64,000 bases of DNA from Pseudobacteriovorax antillogorgiicola (GTDB lineage: Bacteria > Bdellovibrionota_B > Oligoflexia > Oligoflexales > RGVZ01), in NCBI GenBank assembly GCA_945898195.1, contig CAMDHM010000011.1, forward strand, positions 1-64,000, given 5' to 3'. Within the stretch, counting starts at the first letter, position 1, and each line of letters starts with the position of its first letter. The notes below the pieces were generated by a model that did no database searches, was not told where the DNA came from, and was given only the letters and a program-made list of their open reading frames with translations. This document shows positions 9,152 to 16,533 of the stretch, piece after piece. The translations under genes and the position numbers were made by a program.

Positions 9152-9232
9152 GAACGATTATCCCGAATGGCTATCCCGGCGAAATTGCAGTCAGATTCTA
9201 TTGTCGCCCGGGGCCTTTTGATGTGTCAATGA

Positions 9233-10528
9233 TCACAAGAAGCGCCAGTAGAGAATCCGGTAGGCAGCGCGGCTCGCAAGGTTCGCTCCGATGGCCGTTC
9301 CGTCCGGAACCGTCCGTTCCACAACCGCCTCAAGGGTTCTTGCGGTATCGCCCGAAGACGCCTTGATGGAAATTCTGTAGGTTTGCGACATTTTGCCAAA
9401 CCACGATGATTTGTTCTCTGGATCCGCCTTGTTGGCGCCCCCACTATCGTTCTTGGTGTAACCAAAAAGGTCCGCAATGACCTGGTCCATCGGCTTGTCT
9501 TTACCGGCGAGGTCCTTGAAATCAGTTTCCCGAAGCTTAAGCATTTGGGCCAGCTTCTTAAAGCGGTCTGGCCCAGCATCCTGGAAAAGGCATTGCAAAA
9601 GTTCGCGCGGCGCAGTGTTTAAATTAATTCGAGCCCGGTCTTCGCGTTTTTTCCAAATCGGGTAAGCGGTCAGATAGGGAGCAAAAACCGCATGAATCTC
9701 CTCATCCCACCCCTCGATCATCTTCAACTCATCCAGGGAATCAAGGGGCCCATTCTTGGCTTTGAACGGTTTTTTTCGTTTTTGATAAGGATCAGATTCG
9801 TCAGAAAACCCCGATTCGGACTCCGTCCTGGAGTCGGGATCAACCCAATCTTGAATTCTGGCTGATAGTTCCATCGGAGTTAGGTGCTTTTTTGCTAAAA
9901 AAGCCTTCTCCGCCGGACAACTAAATAACGCAGTCAGCATGGCACGAACTGCGGCACACGGTTCACGAGCTCCGCTCGAGCAGTAATTTACGTCAATCCT
10001 CTGCTGCTCATCCGCTATCTTGATGGAAAATGATCCTTCAATCGCTTTGAGCTGATCCATAACAGACGAATCTAAAACTGCACTTAATCCGAAGGCTTTA
10101 GCGAAGCCCTGAAGCATATCTGCATCCTCGCCTCCGATGGGCGGCAATTGATTCAGCAGCTCCCAAAGGCGGATGTTTCCACCACCAAGACCAAGTTTAT
10201 CCAAGCCGGGCGTAGAACTAATTGCCAGATCCTTCGCCAAGTCCGCTGAAAGCAGGAAGGTCGCCAGATTGAAGCCCGACTTGGCCGCATATTCCGCACG
10301 GATACGGTCCCGATGCGTGACGGCAAGTTGCAAGTCGACCTGTGATGTGACAATGGAATCCGCGGCAAAAAGCATCATCAAGGCGATCAACATGACTGCG
10401 ATGAGGAGCGCCACGCCGCGCGACTTATCCGTCTCTTTTATGGATGCACCGGCAACGGGAAATCCCCATTCGACGATGGGCCGTTTGATTGGAATTTTTA
10501 TTTTTTTCCAACGCACTCTTAATACCAC
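9233..10528 (-). CDS. gspK: Type II secretion minor pseudopilin GspK
   Basis: A 431-residue minor pseudopilin, the large tip subunit in the family. After a longer than usual leader, SRGVALLIAVMLIALMMLFAAD supplies the prepilin peptidase site and hydrophobic helix; the cleavage site would be after Gly of SRG, and as usual for GspK the Glu at +5 is absent. IRAEYAAKSGFNLATFLL and the late LNTAPRELLQCLF helix-hairpin-helix-like motif are GspK hallmarks. The GTG start overlaps the end of gspJ. The inserted alpha domain contains the Asp/Glu-rich stretch WVDPDSRTESESGFSDESDP, possibly metal binding. Confidence 0.88.
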   Translation of the reverse strand: MVLRVRWKKIKIPIKRPIVEWGFPVAGASIKETDKSRGVALLIAVMLIALMMLFAADSIVTSQVDLQLAVTHRDRIRAEYAAKSGFNLATFLLSADLAKDLAISSTPGLDKLGLGGGNIRLWELLNQLPPIGGEDADMLQGFAKAFGLSAVLDSSVMDQLKAIEGSFSIKIADEQQRIDVNYCSSGAREPCAAVRAMLTALFSCPAEKAFLAKKHLTPMELSARIQDWVDPDSRTESESGFSDESDPYQKRKKPFKAKNGPLDSLDELKMIEGWDEEIHAVFAPYLTAYPIWKKREDRARINLNTAPRELLQCLFQDAGPDRFKKLAQMLKLRETDFKDLAGKDKPMDQVIADLFGYTKNDSGGANKADPENKSSWFGKMSQTYRISIKASSGDTARTLEAVVERTVPDGTAIGANLASRAAYRILYWRFL

Positions 10529-11307
10529 CTGACGCTACTCATGGGTTGCTTGAGTTCAGGCATGCCTGACGACAATTGAGGCACCACAATGGTTTTCACT
10601 TCAAAAATTGCGGCCTTCTGGGCAGACTCATTTCCACCGCTGCTTGCAAGCTGATCCGCAGGTATTCCAAATGGAGTTCCCGCCGTGTCGACGTAGGCAG
10701 ATAGCTCAATGCGGACCATCCTGGGCAACTTGTTGCGCGTGTCGCTGCGAGTCGAGTCCCACCGGTCGCGAAACCAATCATCACCACGCCAGGCGATCAC
10801 CTTGAAAGACTTGACGTTGCGCAAAATCATGTTGGAGGGGGGATCTTCGCGGAAATTTGCCACACCTATGTTGGTGATACCACGATAAAGATCTTTTTCA
10901 CCGGGTCGACCTTCCGCGTCCTTCAAGTCATAGACAACGTATCCTTGGTCGCCTTCCATCGCATTAGCAACCACGGGTTGATTTGCCATCGTCGTGAGCG
11001 ACAGCTTATCGCTCTCGCCAGAGGGCTCCACCCGGAAAATGGTTTTAAAAGTACGCTCGATCGGCATCCGAATCTGATCGGTGCTGGACAGCACGATGGC
11101 ATGCTCAATATCTCGAGAAAGAATTTCCAAAGCGAAATTTAATTGGCGGACGGTGCGAGATTGCGTGGATAACCCCTGACGAACGTCAATGCTTGAACGC
11201 ATCATCACGACCACTGCCACAGTCAGGCTCATCAGAATGCTCATCGAGATCATAATCTCAATGATGGTAAAACCAGATTTGCGATTGGATCGGCGAAAAA
11301 GCCCCAT
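10519..11307 (-). CDS. gspJ: Type II secretion minor pseudopilin GspJ
   Basis: A 262-residue pseudopilin. KSGFTIIEIMISMSILMSLT is a standard prepilin leader and N-methylation site with Glu at +5. The globular part contains the GspJ-like LNFALEILSRDIEHAI and a basic-aromatic strand (FKVIAWRGDDWFRDRWDS). Its ATG shares one base with the gspI stop (TGATG), so the two are coupled. It is expected to form the pseudopilus tip with GspI and GspK. Confidence 0.88.
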   Translation of the reverse strand: MGLFRRSNRKSGFTIIEIMISMSILMSLTVAVVVMMRSSIDVRQGLSTQSRTVRQLNFALEILSRDIEHAIVLSSTDQIRMPIERTFKTIFRVEPSGESDKLSLTTMANQPVVANAMEGDQGYVVYDLKDAEGRPGEKDLYRGITNIGVANFREDPPSNMILRNVKSFKVIAWRGDDWFRDRWDSTRSDTRNKLPRMVRIELSAYVDTAGTPFGIPADQLASSGGNESAQKAAIFEVKTIVVPQLSSGMPELKQPMSSVRWY

Positions 11308-12026
11308 CAGAGACCGCCCCCGGTGGAACCAGGCGCAGACGAACCTCTGTTTGGAACCGATGACGGAGACGCGACTGGGGGCCGTCCTCCTTGAGGTTCC
11401 GGCGGTTTGGGCGCAGAACTTTCAGACTCTTGTTTCTGAAGTGTGTCCCAAGCGCCCTTTAATGTCGCCAGAGAGGTGTCCATCTTTTCCTGATTGGTCA
11501 GGATCAAACCCAGGCTGGTGCTATTTCTTGTTGCGCCTTCGGGCCAAAAAACAGTGACTTTTGCCATCTTAAATGAATCGTCGCCAAGGGCTTGCTCCAG
11601 GGCCATTTTCACAATCTCACCCATCCCGGCAGCTGCGGAAGCCTCGCCATCGGGACCCTTGCGACTCGACAAAACGCCTGCCAAAACCGTTGAAAGGTTC
11701 AATTTCCAATCTTGAATCTCCAGATTAAAAGAATAATCCGGGGAATCCTCGAATTTCTGATCTTTGACCGAGGTTGTCATCTCTTTAAAAGGCCGAAACG
11801 AGGCTTGGTATTCGACCTCAGCCATAATTCTTTTGGCAAGCCAAGACGCCTCTGTGACCCTGCGCCCGTATTCTGCAAACGAGATGGCATTGCCTTGAAC
11901 TCCGCCCATTTCAACAATCAAAAAAGCCATGAGGCTCAACGCGATGACGGTCTCGACAAGGGTGAAACTCCGTTCCCCGGTCCGCTTGGCTCCAACGGCA
12001 TTGCCAACTGAAGTTGAATCAGTCAA
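11307..12026 (-). CDS. gspI: Type II secretion minor pseudopilin GspI
   Basis: A 239-residue pseudopilin with the prepilin motif RSFTLVETVIALSLMAFLIV (Glu at +5; the residue before the cleavage point is Ser rather than the usual Gly). YGRRVTEASWLAKRIMAEVEYQ resembles the conserved region of GspI after the hydrophobic helix. The C-terminus is a low-complexity Pro/Ser/Gly tail. It overlaps gspH by 8 bases. The Ser at -1 is unusual for a prepilin peptidase substrate. Confidence 0.8.
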   Translation of the reverse strand: MTDSTSVGNAVGAKRTGERSFTLVETVIALSLMAFLIVEMGGVQGNAISFAEYGRRVTEASWLAKRIMAEVEYQASFRPFKEMTTSVKDQKFEDSPDYSFNLEIQDWKLNLSTVLAGVLSSRKGPDGEASAAAGMGEIVKMALEQALGDDSFKMAKVTVFWPEGATRNSTSLGLILTNQEKMDTSLATLKGAWDTLQKQESESSAPKPPEPQGGRPPVASPSSVPNRGSSAPGSTGGGL

Positions 12027-12771
12027 AGGTCACCGCGCTTTCTTCCCCAGTACCGATCGTATCGAGCGTCCCGGAATATGGACTCGTCTTAAACGTATAG
12101 GGCGTGACGGAATCGTCGGGCTGCCGTTCACCTTTTTTGTAGGCCACAACCATCCAGGATTTTTCAACATAGCCAGCTGGTAAAAAATACAAAAAGGCCC
12201 GGGCATTCTCCGGCATATCTATCACCGCTTGTTTTGTCGCATGATGCTCTGCTTGGAGCTCCTTAAACATTAAGAACGGGCCAATGGTTCGCTCTCGCCA
12301 TTCGAGGTTGATAACGCGCGTCCACTTTGGGCGAAGCAGCTTTGATTTGGCCAATAAAACAGGGGAGACCGGCTTGAATTCGGTCTGGGTATCAGCGTCA
12401 ATGATTGGCTCGCCAGCGAGTGATTCGTATTCCATAAAAGCCGACTCAGAGGCACTATCAAGGTCTCGCTCCTCTTCTTCCGTCGGATCATTTTGAGATT
12501 TTTGATCCCCAAGAAGAAAGTCCGGCCGATTGGTTGTTTCCAACCAATACTTGCCGCTATTTAACTCCAACACGATCCGGTAAGGCTTTCCAGTCAATAC
12601 GGAAAGGTCAAAAGCACTGCGCACGTCCTCGGCAAGGCGGCCAACTTTCGTTGCCGCCTCCGCCCCAGACTTTAAACTAAATTGAGGAATCGCTATGGAA
12701 TAAACAAAACCAACCAACGCGATGACCACCACAACTTCGAAAAGCGTGAAGCCACGGTTTCCCGACGGCAT
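12019..12771 (-). CDS. gspH: Type II secretion minor pseudopilin GspH
   Basis: A 250-residue pseudopilin. GNRGFTLFEVVVVIALVGFV is the prepilin cleavage site and helix with Glu at +5. The region LAEDVRSAFDLSVLTGKPYRIVLELNSGKYWLE matches the GspH pattern of an early helix followed by two strands. An acidic insertion (about 95-115, DPTEEEERDLDSASES) lies in the globular domain. The gene is the third pseudopilin reading frame of the operon, 14 bases after gspG. Confidence 0.85.
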   Translation of the reverse strand: MPSGNRGFTLFEVVVVIALVGFVYSIAIPQFSLKSGAEAATKVGRLAEDVRSAFDLSVLTGKPYRIVLELNSGKYWLETTNRPDFLLGDQKSQNDPTEEEERDLDSASESAFMEYESLAGEPIIDADTQTEFKPVSPVLLAKSKLLRPKWTRVINLEWRERTIGPFLMFKELQAEHHATKQAVIDMPENARAFLYFLPAGYVEKSWMVVAYKKGERQPDDSVTPYTFKTSPYSGTLDTIGTGEESAVTFD

Positions 12772-12785
12772 ACGTCCTCCTCGAA

Positions 12786-13256
12786 TTAAGGAGTCGTGCC
12801 GCCACTCACAGCCTGCTCCGGATAAACAATATCGTCGGCATTGCCCAGCGATCCGTCTGGACCACCGCTAATGATTTTGAAGACCCGACCATCAGATTCG
12901 TATTGGAATTTATTTCCCCACGGATCGTTAAGCTTGTTGGCCTCCGTATAAGGTCCACGCCAGGTCTTTACATCAGACGGCGCCACCATCATGGCATCGA
13001 GACCCTGTTCGGTGCTTGGATAACGATTATTGTGGACCCGGTATAATTGCAGGCACTGCTCAAGGACTCCCATTCCAAGTCTCGTCTGGTCCTTCTTGGC
13101 TTCTTCCTGCTGGCCGACGAGATTGCGGACGAGATAAGCCATAAGAGTCCCCATCAAGGCCACCACAATAATGATCTCGATCAGGGTCATGCCGGACTTT
13201 GCGGCATTCTTGAATGGGCGGTTCAGCACCAAACTAATTCTGCGCAACAACTTCAT
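12786..13256 (-). CDS. gspG: Type II secretion major pseudopilin GspG
   Basis: The major subunit of the pseudopilus, 156 residues from the preferred start. The track begins 15 codons earlier, but ATG at 13256 is preceded by AAGGAGAATGAG and starts MKLLRRISL. KSGMTLIEIIIVVALMGTLM is the prepilin motif with Glu at +5. NRYPSTEQGLDAMM, WRGPYTEANKLNDPWGNKF and the late SLGNADDIV loop (calcium site in GspG) are family signatures. The leader before the cleavage site is about 22 residues, longer than in E. coli. Confidence 0.93.
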   Translation of the reverse strand: MKLLRRISLVLNRPFKNAAKSGMTLIEIIIVVALMGTLMAYLVRNLVGQQEEAKKDQTRLGMGVLEQCLQLYRVHNNRYPSTEQGLDAMMVAPSDVKTWRGPYTEANKLNDPWGNKFQYESDGRVFKIISGGPDGSLGNADDIVYPEQAVSGGTTP

Positions 13257-13333
13257 CTCATTCTCCTTGAAGGGCCCGGGTATTGGTTGAATACCCAACA
13301 TTGAGAGTATCGTACTTCAAAATATTCGAAAAA

Positions 13334-14554
13334 TCACCGAAGACGGTTCATCACACTGAGCATTGGGATCATCAAGGCGGCCAAAATACCTCCAGCCCCT
13401 CCCGACATGAGTATTACCATGGCAGGCTCAATCAAGGAAATCATTGCGCTGACCTTCCGCTCCACCTCGGCATCATAGGCCGTCGCCACATGCCCAAGCA
13501 TTTCTTCTAACTTGCCGGTCTTTTCACCAGTCATGATCATGTGAACCACGAGCGGCGGAAACTCACCACTTTTTTCGATGGTGCTGCTAAGGGTTTTACC
13601 CTCCTGAACCGCCACCTTTGCCTCATCCAGGACCTTTGCCAGAACTGAGTTTGGGATCACATTCCTGGTGATCTCCAGAGCCTGAATGATTGGCACCCCA
13701 GAATTCAATAGAGTCGAAAGGGTTCGCGTAAACCGGGACACATTGAGCCGCAAAACGATAGGACCAAAAACCGGCATTTTTAAGGCCATCTCATCAAACG
13801 ACCGGCGCCCAGACTCTGTTGAAACCCAATACTTCATGGCAAACCAGGCGAACACGCTGAAAGCCCCGACCAGCCACCAGTAATTTTGCAAAAATTCTGA
13901 AATTTTGATCAGTAACTCTGTGTACCAGGGGAGCTGAACCTTAAGGCTCACGAAGACCTTTTGAAGTTTTGGGACCACGCTAACAAATAGAAAGACAACA
14001 ATGCTTGAACTCGCCAGGATCATAACCGCCGGGTAGGTCATGGCGGTAACGATCTGCCCACGAATTTTCACCTGATACTCGATGAAATCCGAAAGGCGCT
14101 CAAGAACCTGAGCCATATTTCCCGAAGATTCACCGGCGCGAACCATGTTGACATACAACCGGTCGAATACGCCCGGAAATGCCCCCATCGCCTCCGCCAG
14201 GGACTTGCCCTCCGAAATCTGGTCCTTCACCGAAGATAAGGCATTTTTCAAAACTGGATTATCAACCTGTTGGGTCAGCGCACGCAGGGATTCATCTAGT
14301 GGCACAGACGCCGTTTGCAGCGTGGCAAACTGCCTGGTCATAATGGCGACGTCTTGGGGTGATACACGAGAGCCAGTAAAGCGCGACTTAGTCTTAGCTT
14401 GACTTGCAACAGCCTCTTCGCTGATTTCGGAAACCATAATACCGTCGCGCTGGCGCAGCTTCTGACGCGCAGCTTTCACGGATTCGGCCTCTACCTTGCC
14501 CTTTTTTTGGGCCCCGGTTGCAGCATCAAGTCCTTTGTAAGAATACTGGGGCAA
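13334..14554 (-). CDS. gspF: Type II secretion inner-membrane platform protein GspF
   Basis: A polytopic membrane protein of 406 residues with the family plan: an N-terminal cytoplasmic domain (PQYSYKGLDAATGAQKKGKVEAES), then two homologous T2SSF domains, each with a membrane helix (about 168-190 and 220-240, and the last near 375-395). MTRQFATLQTASVPLDESL and FTRTLSTLLNSGVPIIQALE are the duplicated signature segments. GspF is the core around which GspE turns. It lies between gspE and gspG. Confidence 0.93.
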   Translation of the reverse strand: MPQYSYKGLDAATGAQKKGKVEAESVKAARQKLRQRDGIMVSEISEEAVASQAKTKSRFTGSRVSPQDVAIMTRQFATLQTASVPLDESLRALTQQVDNPVLKNALSSVKDQISEGKSLAEAMGAFPGVFDRLYVNMVRAGESSGNMAQVLERLSDFIEYQVKIRGQIVTAMTYPAVMILASSSIVVFLFVSVVPKLQKVFVSLKVQLPWYTELLIKISEFLQNYWWLVGAFSVFAWFAMKYWVSTESGRRSFDEMALKMPVFGPIVLRLNVSRFTRTLSTLLNSGVPIIQALEITRNVIPNSVLAKVLDEAKVAVQEGKTLSSTIEKSGEFPPLVVHMIMTGEKTGKLEEMLGHVATAYDAEVERKVSAMISLIEPAMVILMSGGAGGILAALMIPMLSVMNRLR

Positions 14555-14592
14555 ATCAGATCTCCCGCCGCCAAACTATCGGCCGCCATAAG

Positions 14593-16497
14593 TCATAATC
14601 CGAGATCAAGGTCATCCGTCTGAGTTTTTTGTACTGCCTCATCTATTGACGTAAGGCCGTCCAGAACTTTGGACATCGCCGACTCGCGCAAAGTTTTCAT
14701 CCCACGCTCAATGGCGACCCGTTTGATCGCCTTGGAATCCGGCGACTTGATGATAGTCTCACGAATTCGGTCATCAAAAATCATGAGCTCGTAGATTCCC
14801 ACGCGCCCAGAATAGGCTTGGTTCTGGCAGCGATCACAACCCTGTCCAGCCCGGTAGATTTTTTTACCGCCAAGCTTGGGCCGTGTGATTCCCATCACCT
14901 GAAGCTCACGATCCGTCGGATCATAGGCCTCACGACAATTCTGGCATAGCTTCCGCACCAGGCGCACGGCTGCAACCCCAAGGACTGCAGAAGAAATCTG
15001 AAACGCCTGAATATTGAAATCCATAAGGCGCGTGACGGTGGCTGCAGAATCATTGGTATGAAGGGTCGAGAAAACCAAGTGACCCGTCATCGAGGACTGC
15101 ATCGCAATGGTCGCCGTGGTGGCATCTCGGATCTCACCAATCATGATTACATCTGGATCCTGACGGAGGATCGACCGCAAGCCCTCCGCAAAACCCATTC
15201 CGATTTTGTCTTTAACTTCAATCTGCCCAACCCCGGGCAACTGATATTCAACCGGATCCTCAATGGTCAGAATATTGATGTCGGTCGAATTGATGTGCAT
15301 GAGAGATGCATAGAGCATACTCGACTTACCCGATCCCGTTGGACCGGTAACCAAAATCATCCCGTGTTTTTGCTCGATAAGATTCGACCAGACCTTGAAA
15401 AGGTCCTCTTCCATTCCCATCTGATCGAGGCGCTTGGCACCAGATGTTTTGTCCAGAAGGCGCATGACAATACGCTCGCCATGGGCCGTGGGCAATACGG
15501 ACAATCGCACATCGATATCACGCCCAGCAACCTTGATGTTGATACGGCCGTCTTGAGGAATTCGCTTTTCAGCGATGTTTAATTTACCAAGAATTTTGAC
15601 GCGCGAAGCCAAGGAACTTCCATGGCGTTTTGGAATTTGCATTTTGTCGTGGAGCGCGCCATCAATGCGAAAGCGCACGACGATTTCGGCATCATATGGC
15701 TCGATGTGAATGTCCGAGGCTTTTTCCTTAACCGCACGAGTCAAAAGGCCGTTCACCAACCGAATGATCGGTTTTTCATCGTCGGTTGATTCAAGCAAAT
15801 CCCGCGTTTCTTCGAGATCTTCATCCATTCCAATTTCTGGAACGTTCAGCTCATCCATCACCTTCTTTGAATTGTCATTGGACCGTTCAAAAACGCGGTT
15901 GATACTGGCTTCGATGATGGAAGGCGGGCTGACGACGATATTGATATTGGTCGAAAGGATCAGCCGCAGGTCGTCCAACGGAAAAATATTCAGGGGATCT
16001 GCCACGGCGACCGTAACGTTAAAGTCATCGCGCGCGACGGGCAGCAATTTATTGTCCCTGCAAAATGCAATTGGAATATTTTCAACCAACGCAGGATCAA
16101 TATCGTTAATTGGAAGGCGCGTGTAATAAGGCAAGTCAAGCTGTGCGGCTAGTGCGCGCAACATGTCTTCTTCACTAATCAATTTTTTTTCAAGTAAAAT
16201 CTGCCCGAGCTTCTGCCCCTTGCCTGACGCCTGCTGAGCCTTCAAGGCCTCGTCAAGCTGCTCCCGACTGATGACTGCCGTCTCAACCAGAATTTCGCCC
16301 AGCGACTTTTTGCGCTTGCGTGCGCCAGGAATCCCCGCATCTGCCACGGGCAGATTCGCCCATTTGGGCCCCTCGGATCCTAAATCGCCCTCCGAAGGGG
16401 TTGCCTCAGACGACGTCAACGAACGCGAGCCGTCGCCTGCACCATCTTCATAGGCGCCTGGGGCAGGAAAATCGAATTCTTCGATGCGGTTCATCAT
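14593..16497 (-). CDS. gspE: Type II secretion ATPase GspE
   Basis: The cytoplasmic motor ATPase, about 634 residues. The track start is 12 codons upstream; ATG at 16497 (or 16494) has GGGGAG about six bases before it and is preferred. An acidic N-terminus is followed by an MshEN/GspE-N domain (about 80-230, LGEILVETAVISREQLDEAL). Then come the T2SSE core with Walker A GPTGSGKSS (about 388), Asp box ILTIEDPVEYQL, Walker B RQDPDVIMIGEIRD and His box STLHTNDS. The zinc-binding CQNC and CDRC pairs are both present. All catalytic motifs are intact. Confidence 0.95.
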   Translation of the reverse strand: MMNRIEEFDFPAPGAYEDGAGDGSRSLTSSEATPSEGDLGSEGPKWANLPVADAGIPGARKRKKSLGEILVETAVISREQLDEALKAQQASGKGQKLGQILLEKKLISEEDMLRALAAQLDLPYYTRLPINDIDPALVENIPIAFCRDNKLLPVARDDFNVTVAVADPLNIFPLDDLRLILSTNINIVVSPPSIIEASINRVFERSNDNSKKVMDELNVPEIGMDEDLEETRDLLESTDDEKPIIRLVNGLLTRAVKEKASDIHIEPYDAEIVVRFRIDGALHDKMQIPKRHGSSLASRVKILGKLNIAEKRIPQDGRINIKVAGRDIDVRLSVLPTAHGERIVMRLLDKTSGAKRLDQMGMEEDLFKVWSNLIEQKHGMILVTGPTGSGKSSMLYASLMHINSTDINILTIEDPVEYQLPGVGQIEVKDKIGMGFAEGLRSILRQDPDVIMIGEIRDATTATIAMQSSMTGHLVFSTLHTNDSAATVTRLMDFNIQAFQISSAVLGVAAVRLVRKLCQNCREAYDPTDRELQVMGITRPKLGGKKIYRAGQGCDRCQNQAYSGRVGIYELMIFDDRIRETIIKSPDSKAIKRVAIERGMKTLRESAMSKVLDGLTSIDEAVQKTQTDDLDLGL

Positions 16498-16533
16498 TCG
16501 TTGCTCCCCAATTGCTCCGTGATCACTGCACAA

